A stretch of DNA of 64,000 nt from Phalacrocorax aristotelis (GCF_949628215.1 NC_134277.1:127333463-127397462); one strand, 5' to 3'. Positions 48,001 through 60,401 are shown, numbered from the stretch's first letter. Numbers and translations are program-made. The notes: generated by a model from the sequence alone, not told the origin.

Positions 48001-51000
48001 GGCTTCAGTGAACCACAAAGCACATTATTCACAAATGTCCAATTTTTAAAAAATATAGTGGAGAGAAGCATGAGCAAGTCTTTTTCAATTATTTCCTGCT
48101 CTTTACAGGCCTAATAGGAGGGATTTTTCTATTTTCTCCCATTGCATTTCAGCAGCATACAGGCATGGGCAAGGTGTCTCACAAAAGCTGTCAACACAGT
48201 TCTTTCTGGGCTGTATATTTCAACGTAACACAAGCTAGGATGATAAAAACCACAAAAGGAGGGCAGGAATATGCAAAAAGAGCACTGTGCGGTGCAGCCT
48301 TCCAGACAAGCTCCTTTCCACTGAGGTCAGTAATAAAACTCCCAAGAATCAGATTTGCAAAGCCCAGGGGAGAAGAGTCGCCTGCCCACTTTATCCAGAC
48401 CTCACCAAATCACCCATGAAGGAAATGGCTCTCTGACGGAAGTGAGGCCTCATGTCAGAGAAAATTATTTCCAGTGAGGAAACAGCATTGGACTCCAGTA
48501 AAACACATCCTGATGCTGCAGTCCTGGCTCGCTCTTTTGCTATTCATATAATCAACATGCTCAGATCAAAGCTGCTGAAGTAAGGTGCATATGGAGATGG
48601 ATCTCCTTTCACTTAGCGTTGACTTAGATCAGTAGCAAATCAACTCATCAGTTGAACTTTATTATCTATAAATGTCTTTGAGAGAAACAGAAAAAAGTTC
48701 TCTGCTTTGCAGTGGCCAGCCTATTATGCCTATGCCAGAATAGTTATTTCTCTTTTTGTTGTTCCAAATAAGTAAATGTGAAAGCATATAGATGTGACCA
48801 TGAACTAGAATTGCAACTTTATTCTTTTTTACCCTTATGACCCACAGTTTGTTAAGCTAATCAATATTGCTGTGTTAATTACAGAAAATGAGAATGTGAT
48901 TTAGTATCTTGTCTCCAATACATTAACTAGCTTCATCAGAGGAACGCAATAAAACCTATTCCACATCAGACAGTGTCGTTCTTTATTGTTACTTCTTATT
49001 GACACTCAGAAGTTGATAATTTTATGGCCTGAAAAATGAAAATAGAAAGTCTTGAATCTGTTTCTTACTGGCTATAACCACAGATGCTACTAGTATTTAT
49101 ATAAATCACTTGAAGTTTCATAAGCTGTGTTCATTAGTATCCCACAGAAGAAAGTTCTACAAGTTAATGACACATGTAAAAATAATGTATTTAAATCCAT
49201 TAGAAATGCATTTTCACTGATATCTATGCTTTAATACTACAAGCAGGCTTAATAAAATTAAATGCCTTTACCAGCCTTCCATGGATGATTCAGAATGGTA
49301 TATGCCATATTACATCCTCTTATTTTCCACAGACAAAAGCCCTTGCTTGCATTTCTAATCTCTCCTTAAATGGAATCTCTCATAGCCACTCATGACCACA
49401 TGCGCAAAAGAGGCCAGATACTTAATTGCAGCCAAAATGCTAACTGCAAGTTAAAATCTTGGATGTTGAGGCTACAGCAAAATATTCTGGCACCCCAAAA
49501 TCTTATTTTGGGCATCCTGGAGAACTCTCCATCTCTTTTGACTTTAGAATCCCAGAATCACCGTCTCTCACTTACTTGTCCCCGTATTTATTTTCAACTG
49601 ACATCTAAAAGCAGTATCTGATGCAAGTAAAATTTTTATCCCACCTTGGCAAAAGTCATTCATGTTCTTAATTAGTCTTTTCTGCACAACCTTGACTTTA
49701 ATGCTGCTGCTTTCATAACTAGCAGTGAGGATATTTTTCTGATCAATGTTGATCTACAATGAGTACAAAGTTTTGTAGTTCATCTTGGCATAAGCCTGCT
49801 CCAATCTCTCACTCTGCTCTAGTGCCACGTCTCACCTGCACACCATGTCAGTGGCAAGGAAAAAGCCCCTCCATGACTTGTATGCCCTTCATCACTGCAA
49901 TGGTCTTGTTGGATCGGGTTTACACCAATCAAAAGAATGCAGCAACACAAACCAGCCAACCCTCACCTAAGGAAGGCCGTGGTTTTGAATCACACTCTTT
50001 TCCCCAGGCTCTATGGGGCACTCTTTTCCCCAGGCGCAATATTCTCTTCTGGAGATTCATCCCCTTCACACCACATTCCAACATCTTGTTTTCTTGTAGT
50101 AAATAAGCACATAATAACAATAACTGAAGTTGCATTTCTCTGCTTAATTCCTCTTTCATTCAACCCCTTGCCATCTCCCACAGGTGGATGGCTTGCGCTC
50201 TGCCCTCCTCTGTGCATTGACTGAATTAAAAGGGAATACAGGCTACAAAATCTGCAACTAGCATGGAATAGCATATCAGATGATGTCTCAGTGTAATAGC
50301 TAGGTTCTTTATACTTCCGATTAAGTCCTCTTATTTATCCATACCATATCTGGACAACTGGCTGCCAAGTTACAAAAAGCACTCTGTCTTTAAAAGTTAT
50401 TCTGAATCTAATAATGCCAACAGAGTTCTCTTTCCATTTACTCAGTAGTAAGCAGCCATAAGACTTATCCTTTCATAAGCACATAAACACCAGATTCATG
50501 ATGGGATACATTTAAGTTGCAGCTACCATACAAATAAGCTTATTGGGAGCTATTGCCTTTATTCTATGATTAGAACTAGAATTCAGTTTTCATATAGAAA
50601 GAAACACTGCCAATTTCAATTTGTTAAAAAATGTTAAAATATTGTGCTGGGATTCCTCGTAAAATTGTAATTATTAAAGCTGAAATAATTTAAATGTGAA
50701 TTTATCACCTTTTATTCTTTTTTCTCTTCTGTTTGCACACACTTCAGAGCAGGCAATGAAAATTAATGCATTCAGCTTCAGGGATTCTAGATACTTTCAC
50801 TTAAGTTAAACCCACATTCCTCCAGTTAGGATTCACAGACTGTGGGAGAATATTCATCATGAGTTTTCATTGTTTTTACTGGGATTATTTGTAGACAGAC
50901 TTTAAATTATTTCTACAGAAAGGCTCACATGACTGTTAGATATCATTTTTAAAAAAAACTTTTAAATGCATATGTGTGAAATCAAATTTAAATAGGTAGT

Positions 51001-51464
51001 TTCTATTTGACATTTATTATAAAAGAGAATTAAGAAAGAGCAAGATAAGTTAAATATAGTTCAATGCAATATAGCTAGCCTGTACTAGGTTAACATTTTT
51101 CATTTTCCAGGACATAGTGTCTCCCTATGCTTTTTTGTTCCGTTAACATCAAAAAGCGGTGATATTTGAAAGCTTACAATTACAAAGAATTGAATTGCTT
51201 TTGCTCATTGATTTCTTTCTTTCTTTTTTCTTCCACTTAAAGAATTATTTTAAATGCAGATGACAAATGATAACAAGGTTTTCCATCTCTGACCTTTGCA
51301 TTGCTTTCAGTGACTCAGAAGGCTTAACCTTTACTTGAAAAGCCATGTACTGATCTAATGGGATCTTCAAGGAGAACAGATATAATGCCCTGATACATAT
51401 ATTTGCACGCTATAACCTTTAGCTCATAACCATATTCCAAGGTCACTTTAAGCACAGCTGTTAC
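45042..51464 (-). other. CA8: CA8 intron 7
   Basis: This 6423-bp intron has donor gtaaca and acceptor cagttttt-type tract ending gcctttcag. No coding exon or recognisable transposon was found. It holds small tandem duplications: three 8-bp aggtacca-type units at 45157-45180, about 115 bp upstream of the exon 8 acceptor, and a 17-bp direct repeat (cactcttttccccaggc) at 49993-50009 and 50019-50035. A (tta) (tttatt) run lies at 46540-46556. A 129-codon open frame at 47564-47953 on the minus strand is not recognisable and is about as long as chance allows in this much sequence. Confidence 0.8.
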
Positions 51465-51577
51465 CTGCACTTGGGACACAGTCAAAGGATAGCGAAATAA
51501 TATCCAGGTGACGCCTTCACTGCAGGGTGGAACAGTTAGAGAGCCCTCATACACCCAGTAGTCACGCAGTAGAGGAT
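51465..51577 (-). CDS. CA8: CA8 exon 7 (active-site Thr199 region)
   Basis: This is a 113-bp exon. Its first two bases complete an aspartate codon from exon 6, followed by 37 codons reading [18 protein letters not shown] and then [19 protein letters not shown]. The acceptor is tttaatttcag and the donor CAG|gtaac. SLTVPPC aligns with the SLTTPP loop of active carbonic anhydrases: Thr199 is kept and Thr200 is replaced by Val (Ile in mammals, as I remember), consistent with a non-catalytic protein. The frame stays open into intron 7 for some 47 more codons, but the splice donor and homology fix the exon end. Confidence 0.97.
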
Positions 51578-53049
51578 CTGAAATTAAAGGAAACATGGAA
51601 TTTTAATGACCTTAAGGAAGATAATTGTGTCTTTCCAGTTATGAAAGCTTATGATAGCCATGAGCTTGCTCATATGATGAAGTTAGTACGCAGTAAGTTA
51701 AGGTGTGAATTTATAACCTGTCAAGCATTGTCCACTACTTCCTCAGGAGAACGTACATGAGCTTGTGGTCATTGTATTACAGTAACTTCCCCTTGCAGGT
51801 GAGCATTTTAAAGACGAAAATGCCACTTTATAGATGTGAAAAATAGTGTGTGCGTAACTCCTTAAAGTTATGCAGCAATTAAATAACATGGTGGGAAATA
51901 ACTCCTGTTGGCATCAAAAGCTAGAAGAGACATCCCATTTTGCAGGCAGAGGGGCTGTGGTGACGAAATTTTAACTGACTTCTACATTGAGGATAAGTCT
52001 CAAGGATTAGTTTATTTCATTTTTTAGAAAAATTCAGTGAAATCAGCTCAAGCCAAACTTTTCAGTTCACAATTCTGGTGACATATTTTTTGAGATGCAC
52101 TGGTGTCTCCCAGCTTTGGGAAAGCCAGTTGAACTTCACAGGCAAAAAAATCAAAGGCTTATTTAAGAGTAAACTTATTTCAGTAAGTTTATGGATTTAT
52201 TAATAGGCTTAAAAATAACTGTTAGAATAAACAGTTGTCTCTCAAGAAAACATACAATGGTTTGTCCAGAGCTTAAAGTCTACATACATGTTTGATGTTA
52301 ATTATTTTCATTTTAATTCCCCAAGATTCCAGTCACACGGCGCTTCATATGTGAGACTACACAGGGCTGCCCTTTGCTGCTGTAGGCCATACTCACAAAT
52401 GACTCCCTGGCACAGCTTAAGAAGTACGTATAGGAAACTGCCTCACTGTAAAAGAGGGGACAAGAAACAAACCTTGAGAGGAACTGGAGCCAAAGGTGGA
52501 TGAATCATGCCATGGAGAGCTAGGGGGAAGGTTGTGACTAGTTTGACAAGGACAGGATGGGAGGTTGGAAACTGGAATAAACTTGGTTGGTTGATCTAAT
52601 TTTGTTACTGCCATTTCACTCCTAGCTCAGAGGAGTATCAGTAGAATTAAATCTTGCTAATGAAGCCTGTGATTGTCAGTGAACGGATTGTGTTTTGTTG
52701 GTGTAATTTTCTTTCTCAGTTAGGGAATTACATAGCGAATCCATTGAAAGTAAGTTGCATTGTCAAACACTCAAAAGTTAAGAACTGCAAGAATTAATTC
52801 AGCCCATCCTGTGCATGCATTGTGACACCGACTTGTTACATGATCACATATGTCTTTTCTAGAGAATCTTTCATCATTTACTTGCGAAGATGGATGATTT
52901 TCTTTTGAAAAGCATCATCTAATAACGTTTCAATTTCTCAGTACAATATGTGGTCCTTGATCTTCTTTTTTCCCATGCTATTCAAATCCTGCTTGTTAGA
53001 AGGACCACATTTTCTCATTTTTCGTATTTCTAATGCACTCATTTTTTCA

Positions 53050-53190
53050 GTGTCTGAGTGCTTCACAAACATGAATTAATTTATCCTTCCAACACCCCAA
53101 TGTGGTGAGGAAAGACAGATTACACCCAACACTTAAAAGCTGGGGAACTAAGGCACAGAGAAATTAAGGTTAAATGCATCTATTCATTTG
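53050..53190 (-). repeat. MIR-like ancient SINE remnant
   Basis: The plus strand carries, in order, the reverse complement of the MIR 3' region: gagtgcttcacaaacatg, then ttatccttccaacacccc, then a gtgaggaaagacagatt stretch, then gaactaaggcacagagaaat. This order (coordinately lost bases aside) is that of MIR read backwards. Edges are approximate. It lies in CA8 intron 6. Confidence 0.7.
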
Positions 53191-53259
53191 AGGTGTTCAA
53201 TACGAGGTGCTTAGAACCTGATTTCTCAGAGTAGTTAACTTTCTATAGCACTTAATGCA

Positions 53260-53350
53260 GTCAGAGCACTGCTCCCATTGACTTCAGTTGGAGGTGTAAA
53301 CACTCAGCACTTCTGCAAACCAGACCCCATGATCTCAAGTCGGGCACCTA
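53260..53350. repeat. Ancient amniote interspersed repeat remnant
   Basis: The segment holds ctcccattgacttcagttgg, then aacactcagcacttctgcaaa and a ctcaagtcgggcacctag block. Such 'cattgacttcaatggga' blocks recur in bird and reptile genomes as part of an old dispersed element whose family name I cannot give. It resembles the core of the palindromic copy at 15093-15163. Confidence 0.45.
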
Positions 53351-54235
53351 GAAAATGAGGAACACATAGTTAGAGATGATTTATGAAAATTTTGGTTTAT
53401 GTGACTTGATCAGCATCAAACAGGAACTGTGAGGCACGGGTCCTGTAAAAATAACTTATGGTCACGCAATTAAAAGATGTTTCGTAATGCATCTGCATGA
53501 AGGGGCACAGGCAGCCTTAATTCCTGCAATTCCTAATTGCTGAGCACATGACTTTGCAACCTAAACGATATTCTTTTGATATAATTAATATAGTTTAATG
53601 TAGACCTGGATTACTTTGGAAAATTAAAGATCTTGCCACTATGGCATGGAATTTAGCTCAGGAGGATTCCTTGCAGAAACATTCATCTTGTAGAAATGCA
53701 TTCTTTTAAAAGTCACTTTTTTTTTTTCAGCACAAGGTAGAGGAAGTGTTTCTTTCTTAACTGTTACTCTTTAATTCTAGCTATATGACTTTGAATTTGC
53801 CTCCCATTGCCACTACTCCTTGCATGCTATACAACTGTCACTGCATTATGGCATGGTCTTTTGATGCTGCTGAAAAGCTACCCTGGTAAGCAGGTAAACT
53901 TACACTTCCTATTTTATGCTGAAATAGAGAAAGGAGTACACACATCTACCCCTCTAGGTGGGATGATAAATCATCAAGAAAGCTAGCCACAGTGTTGCCA
54001 GCAATGCATGGACTACAGAATCACATCCCACTCACACAACAAAGGTGCGCATTTATTATAGGTTCCAAAGGGACTTCATCCCTATCCCTGTTAGCACCAC
54101 TAGGTGCAAAATGCATTACCACCTTATGGGACACACTCTTAGGCTTGCAGTTAGGCTATGCTTTAGATCAAGATTGTCTCAGCCTCTGCAATTAGCTAGT
54201 AATCCACCCACACAAAAGTAAGCAAAGGCACCTAC

Positions 54236-54284
54236 CTGGCAATAAAGAGTTGGGATTAAAACAGGGTATTGTTTTGGACTTTCC
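54236..54284 (-). CDS. CA8: CA8 exon 6 (micro-exon)
   Basis: This is a 49-bp exon: 16 codons plus the first base of an aspartate codon completed by exon 7. It reads GKSKTIPCFNPNSLLP. The acceptor is cattttttcag and the donor CAG|gtagg. The human protein has Thr where this copy has Ser in NPNSLLP, as I remember it. The phase (0 in, 1 out) agrees with both neighbours. Confidence 0.96.
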
Positions 54285-55664
54285 CTGAAAAAATGAATAC
54301 AAATCAATCTCATCTCTAGTTTCTTATTAAAATGATGATGAATGGAGAGGTAAAACACACTGTGTGTTCTTATAACATTAAGTCTTGAATTCCTGTGCAA
54401 AGCAACCTCATTAATAGCCCCATTTAATCCTCATTGCATCTGTCCTTGCAGCTACACAAACACATTTTTTTATTCTATTTTATATTCTAAGGTTCTCTTC
54501 TAAGGTAATCTCAGCAATATGTTACCTTTCTGCCTTTAGTACCTGGGCTCTTTCCAGGTCCTAGCCTTAAAATTCTCTGCATCAAATTCAGGGGTTCTAT
54601 ACAATATGAGTTTGAAAAACAGGGGCCTAAGTGAGCTTCTCTTTGACTGACATGGATAACACTTAATAAAATAAAGCTGGTTCCACATATTTAATGTAAT
54701 AAAATTTTACATATGCCAAAAGTATGTTTGATGCTGACCCTCTGAAAGTCATTAGTATAACATGTTCACAATGAAAAGGCCTTTCATGACCTTCCTCTAC
54801 TTGGCTGTCCTTTCAGTAATGAAACTACAGAGTTCCATACACTACTGTTTTCTCTGACACCTTCATAAACAGTGAGTTTGCACTATTAAACATCATGACT
54901 GAAGTTTACCATATATTATTTGACTAAAAGAAGATTTCCAACTCCCACCTAATAATAGCTTCTGATTTTTCTATTCACTGAAGTGAATGGCTAATCTCTC
55001 CAGACCAATACAGAACATCTTATTAATGCATCTCAAAATCCTTTAAAATCAAAGGTAAGTATGTCTATTTCTATGTTACAGAGACCATGAAGCAGAGAGA
55101 TGGAAGTAACTTGCCCAAGGTCATTTAAGATAGCATCAACATTCTGGAGAGCAATCCTATCTCCTCAGCCCTGCTAGGTTTCTTACCTGTCCTTCAGGAT
55201 CCCCACACATAATCCACCTGACAAGACAGCATTGTGTTTTTGCTGATCTCCCACTGCAAGTTAATATGGGTGCTCAGCTCATCTATTCTTTTCCTCTACA
55301 AATTAAAATCAGATAAGTTTGGAGATGATGCTGCTGGTGGTGGTGTTCACTAAGCATGTTGCAGTGCTTACGCTGACTTCACAACAATCACTGAGAAGGG
55401 AGTACTTACAATCAGTTACTGGTATAGAAGATCAAACCTTGTTGCCATCAGAAGAGGATGTAACTATAAAGACTCTGTATTATCTGAAAATACTGTAAAA
55501 TCCTGAGCTTCTGATGGAGGACACCAAACTATGGCTTTCACACATGCTTTTACTACAGATGCATCTGAAAGTCTTCACTTGGCTTCAGTGTTTCATATAT
55601 ACCCTTCAGTCTCTCACTCTCCCTCTGGTCAGTAAAAGAAGCATTTCTTCAGGCAATGCCTTAC
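54285..55664 (-). other. CA8: CA8 intron 5, with MIR-like remnant
   Basis: The intron is 1380 bp, with GTAAGG donor and TTTTTTCAG acceptor. It contains a MIR-like SINE remnant (listed separately at about 55035-55190). The rest is AT-rich and shows no other feature I can support. Confidence 0.8.
55035..55190 (-). repeat. MIR-like ancient SINE remnant
   Basis: On the plus strand a run reading agtaacttgcccaaggtca is the reverse complement of the MIR core-SINE segment (GACCTTGGGCAAGTTACTT), preceded by a gagaccatgaagcagagaga stretch. The left and right edges are approximate because the copy is old and diverged. MIR elements predate the amniote split and persist in birds at low copy. It lies in CA8 intron 5 in the same orientation as the gene. 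Confidence 0.7.
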
Positions 55665-55727
55665 CTTGTACTGGATGTCCTGGAGAATTTCAGTTACAGC
55701 CTTTAGGCCTACATGCTCTTTTCCTAT
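55665..55727 (-). CDS. CA8: CA8 exon 5
   Basis: This is a 63-bp exon of 21 codons, phase 0 at both ends, reading [11 protein letters not shown] and then [10 protein letters not shown]. The acceptor is tgtatttcag and the donor AAG|gtaagg. The peptide matches the CA8 segment after the FVQ strand and is essentially the mammalian sequence, which fits the very high conservation of this protein. The exon is short but carries no frameshift. Confidence 0.96.
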
Positions 55728-58178
55728 CTGAAATACAGCAAGCAAAGATGAGTTTCGGTATTTTGCTGTTTCTGAAACTGAGAGGCAAGACAGAGGTCAA
55801 CCAGAACACTAAGTTCTGCAGTTGTTTTCAGTTAAGCTACGCAACTTTGTGTTAACCAAATACGGTGATACATGTCAACTCCAAACAATTAAATCAGGAT
55901 AAAGTCACCAGCCAAAAGTAAACAAGGTGTAAATAACTTTAGAGCAGAGACAGAAACTCATAGAACAAGAGAAGGAGTCACAGTTAAGACTGGTAAGTTT
56001 TGACTAACCCTGTTTCACAGCATATACTGCATGTGGTGTCAAAATCGTGCAGCATTATGGCATATAAATGCCAAGGATGCAGTTTGTCCTTACCAATTTT
56101 TGTCAGAAAAGTACACAGAAAGGAACAGAGAGAACACCACAATACACACTTTTTGAATTTGTTCCCACAGCACTGCAAATTTGGCCCAAGGTATCTCTGA
56201 AGCTTCGGGGAGTTTTTTCCTGCCTGCAGAGAACAGAATGGCAGATCCCCTCCCTCACAGCATCTCTGGGATCCTGCTCCCAGCACCCTACAGCACTGCC
56301 TTTACTAAACGTCTTTAAGGCACAGAAGATGGGACTCTAAAAAGAAACCCATTCTTGAAATAAGATATTCTTATTTTGTATGAACATTGTTCAACCTGTA
56401 TGCTGATTTCAGCTGCTTCTGATCTAAATCACCCATCCTAGGACCCTAGCTTTAACCTTCAGAACAACATTGGCAAAATAGGAAGACTCAGAATGTCCTT
56501 CCATTTGATTTCTTTGCCAATGTGTGCACATATGAGGTGAGGAATGAAGCAGGCATGAGTGAGAACAGGACAGCTGGACCCTGAAAAATTTGTTTGCTTT
56601 TTTGTTTCTCTTGCAATAGAGTGCCACAGTAGTCACTGGAAGGAAACCACTGAATGTCAGCAATAGGTAGTTTGTCATTTCTAGGAATTTAAGAGGATTT
56701 TCTTTTGTTTCAGAACGCGATTTCCATTTAAAATCTTCGAAGTGGGTAAAAGATATTGAAATCACTTCAAAGATGCTGTTTCTAAATTAATAATCACCAA
56801 GGGCTGTCAACTTATATGGTGAAAATATTTTCATTGACCTTAAAGCAATGTGTTTGAAAACGGTGGTGCAAAACTATTATATTTCCATGCCTTTAACAGG
56901 AAAAATGGTCACCAAACTTCCTGTCTGTGTTCCTTTAATAAACAGCATAAAAACTATTTTTCCTCGGTCAACTGTAATTATATGATGCCTTTCTTGGCTA
57001 ATGAAAAAGCCCTTTGGAATGCTTAAGAACTATGATGAGGGTGAGAGACCAGAAATGGAAAATGTATCATTGCAGTTTCAGATTTATTTAAGAACTTATA
57101 TATAACTTTCTAACTAACTTGAAGGTTACCTCTGCTGGAATTAGAAGGTGACTTACATAAGCAATTATCATACAGCCCTGTAGGATACAAAACTCAAGAC
57201 TTTCTGAGTTCCATTTTTAGCAGTTCTATCTGACTGTTGGAGATGTAACCAACGTACCTTTAAATTCAAACAGAGGCAAAGCTCAAAGGCATTCATAAAC
57301 TCATTGTGGAATACGAAAAATTAATAATACCACTGTGAAAGAAAATCCATTTGATCTAAGCACGAACTCTAAACCTCTTCCTCCAAGCCCATTTAAATAA
57401 AACAGTTTGCCGTTTCTCATGAGGAGGATGAGAATCTAGTGCTTGAGGACTAAAACTGAAAATCTTTTTTATAGAGTGCAACCCTTGAAAAACCTTCAAC
57501 AGCTGTTAGATTATGGGGCTAACTTCCCAGCTTGGATCACACCTTCTCCCCAGCAAGCTTTAGGCCTCCTCATTGCAGGTTTTCTGAGGGTCTGTAGTTT
57601 TCTGAGGGTCTGTAGCAAGACTCTTTACACTTTCAGTCTGGTATCTCTGAAGAAGTAATATGACTCCACCTCATATTTGTCCTGTGTGAAGAAACACACT
57701 TGCCACTGTGTTCAGAAAACACAATGCTACTACCAGTTTTCGGCTATGCTCGTTAGTAGTGTTTTTTCCCTCTTTCCTCCTCTCCTCTGTGTATTTCCTC
57801 AATCCCCGAACAGCAGGCCTGGCCAGGAATGGAGAAAAACACATTACAGAGGTAGTGAAGCACCTGTACCTCCTGACAGCCCTCATTCTGCCCTCAGATG
57901 AATGGCGTGTGGATGTCTGCTTATAGCCAGAGTCACAGAAAGACATGGCCAACTAGGTATTACCCATTCTTTAACTAACATACTTTCATTATCCTGTTGA
58001 AACAATTACTTATTTAGCACATACACAGAAGATATGAATGAGAAGTATCTTTTGAATAGACACCGGCAGTCATACATTGTTTTATTTTATGAAATCATTA
58101 AAAATGAAAGAAAATGGAAAGGAACTATGGAAAGGAAAATGATAGTGCATGATAACAAATGCAACACAGGAAACTTAC
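55728..58178 (-). other. CA8: CA8 intron 4
   Basis: The intron is 2451 bp, with donor gtaag next to exon 4 and acceptor ctgtatttcag next to exon 5. No exon or transposon was recognised in it. It holds one exact 18-bp tandem duplication at 57580-57597 and 57598-57615 (unit starting ttttctgaggg). Short open frames on both strands, the longest about 113 codons at 56424-56765 on the minus strand, have no recognisable protein similarity. Confidence 0.85.
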
Positions 58179-58274
58179 CTGCACAAACAAAGCAATAATA
58201 GCTATGCCATGCTTCTTCCCTACTGCCTCATCAATGCTGCTGTACAGTGTGGAGTTCCAGTGCATCAGATGAAG
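58179..58274 (-). CDS. CA8: CA8 exon 4 (His-ligand strand)
   Basis: This is a 96-bp exon of 32 complete codons, phase 0 at both ends. It begins [11 protein letters not shown] and ends IAIIALFVQ. On the minus strand the acceptor reads tttgttttag and the donor is CAG|gtaag. The first histidine of LHLMHWN corresponds to zinc ligand His119 of carbonic anhydrase II, which CA8 keeps; the ligand CA8 loses (His94 to Arg) lies in exon 3, outside what can be seen. The segment [12 protein letters not shown] differs slightly from the mammalian form but keeps length and pattern. It is followed on the minus strand by a 2.45-kb intron to exon 5. Confidence 0.96.
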
Positions 58275-59068
58275 CTAAAACAAAGCGGTGCAAATAGACA
58301 AATAGAGAAATATGTTTTGTAATAAAAACCCACCAGTAGTTAATGTCAATTAACAAAGCCTCAGCATGTGTGTGTGCATGCGGGAATATCCATATGTGCA
58401 TGCCTATGGCTGTGCATGTAGGTGTAAGTGGATTCCTATTATAAACATCAGGAATACCCACCACCACCCCCTCCGAAAAGGAGGTAAGCTGCAGAGAAAG
58501 TGATAGCCAGTTACCAAATATCTACAACAAAGGTGTAAATAACTATGCTACTGATGCTAATGATGATTTACCAACTCCCTCACTCTGAATACTGAAGTAA
58601 TGTCAGCTATAAAACCCAACAGAGTTGCTTCTCAGCCAGCCAGCTCTTTTCCAAGGCAGAAGCAGGATTATGGACATAGGCTGTCCAGACACACATTTGA
58701 CTGGCTGACTGTACTATCTTAATGTCACTTGTCTCACATATCACCTCCCAAGACGAGTCACTCAAATGTCAGTAGTAAAAGTAGGAGAAGTGATTTCAGG
58801 AAATGTTAAACAGAGAGAAAGTCAAGCAGAGAAAAATGGCTGGAGGACCACCTTAGGGACAGAAGTGAAAGGGATGCTAAAGAGTAAAACAAGCCCCCAG
58901 CTGCCACCTTCTACAAGGTAACGGGGCCTGTAGGAGGTAATGCATGAATACATGTCAGGCAGCAGGCACCAGATGGTAAACACAAGGTCTGTTCTGGTGA
59001 GCTGTCACAGCAGGACTTGGGAAGTGGTGTTTGAGAAAAGTGCTGGAAGACAGACTAGCAGATGGTTG

Positions 59069-59452
59069 GAAAGGGAGGAAGGAAGGGAGGGAGGAGGACG
59101 GGAAGGGAGATGGGGAGAAGAGGGAACAGAGAAAAATTCTGGAAAACAGACTGACAGCTGGAAAGGGAGGGAGGGAGGGAGGGAGGGAGGGAGGAAGGAA
59201 GGAAGGAAGGAAGGAAGGAAGGAAGGAAGGAAGGAAGGAAGGAAGGAAGGAAGGAAGGAAGGAAGGAAGGAAGGAAGGAAGGAAGGAAGGAAGGAAGGAA
59301 GGAAGGAAGGAAGGGAGGAAGGGAGGAAGGGAGGAAGGGAGGAAGGGAGGAAGGGAGGAAGGGAGGGAGGGAGGAAGGGAGGAAGGGAGGGAGGGAGGGA
59401 GGGAGGAAGGGAGGAAGGGAGGGAGGGAGGGAGGGAGGGAGGGAGGGAGGAA
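59069..59452. repeat. (GGAA)n/(GGGA)n purine microsatellite
   Basis: Nearly 400 bp of uninterrupted purine tetranucleotides on the plus strand, broken only by a 60-bp spacer near 59100-59160. The core 59193-59313 is about 30 copies of GGAA, flanked by GGGA blocks and by mixed GGAAGGGA blocks to the right. In CA8 pre-mRNA it reads as a polypyrimidine tract about 0.8 kb upstream of the exon 4 acceptor. Open frames of 156-176 codons across it (poly REGRKE or LPSFLPS) are low-complexity artefacts. Confidence 0.97.
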
Positions 59453-60401
59453 TCTACTGAAAGGTAATATGCATTTCAAACACAAGTTTTTCCAGCACTA
59501 ATGCTAAAATGTAATCTCTGTGGCTGGGTCTGATAACATTGCAGAGCTTCAACATCCTAAGCACAGCTGCTTTGAAGTTTATCTCCCAACAGCTTTTGCA
59601 GACTCCACATAGATAAAACAGCTAAAAAAATACACTCTTAGATTTAATCCCTGTTGTAAAATTGTGATCAATGTTTTGCTCAGCCATGTGTCTAAGAAGT
59701 TAAAATGTCACCCTGTTATCTAACATTGTTTCTACCTTCAGAAAAATTAGTTTTTAAAACAGATAGTGTGTCTTCCTGTTTTGTGCTTCATTTCTGCCCA
59801 GTAACAGCCTCTGTGAAATGCTTACTGCCCCTTACACAGCAGGAGTTCACTCAGGCATCTCAGCATTTCAGAAGACCATTTCCTCAAGTGATTGCTTTCC
59901 CTTTATTTAATCTCCGATGAGAATTTTCGGTGCTACCCTTGCTGATTTTCATTTCAAAAGTCAATACAAAATTTTAAATGAACAAATTGTATATCAAATT
60001 AAATTCCAAACTATCGTACAAATAATTCTATGCATGCTGATCAAAGGCATCTGGTGTGGTAAAAACATGAAACCTTTTTCTTAAAAAATTTAATAACTCA
60101 TTTGCACATGAGAACACTAATAAAACGTACTTGCCCACAGCTACAGAACTTCTAGACATATAAATGCTCCCTGTTAGAACTAAGCTATCTCACTGTCACC
60201 AACGGTGCCACGTATTTTATCATCCACAAAAAGCTTTGTTACACATTTGGTTTGCCTTTGGCTTTTAAAGTAACAAATCCACAGAATCAAATAATGATAT
60301 TTCAGTCTCCAACGCTCAGTTTAGCAGACACGGAACTACCACCACCCAAGAAGATAAAGCATTGCATTTTCTGAGACGAGACCGGAGTTTGCATCAGCTA
60401 C

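Larger units (their letters stand above)
51578..54235 (-). other. CA8: CA8 intron 6, with ancient repeats
   Basis: The intron is 2658 bp, with donor gtagg and acceptor tttaatttcag. It contains a MIR-like remnant at about 53050-53190 and, adjoining it, an ancient amniote interspersed repeat at about 53260-53350. Nothing else was recognised; short open frames at 52288-52614 and 53992-54195 resemble no known protein. Confidence 0.8.

Noticed and set aside
51324..51464. Continuation of the exon 7 open frame past the donor
   Set aside because: Residues after VSQVQ have no homology to CA8, and the GT donor plus exon 8 continuity place this in the intron.
58940..59501. 156-176-codon frames over the GGAA tract
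   Set aside because: Low-complexity translation of the tetranucleotide repeat.
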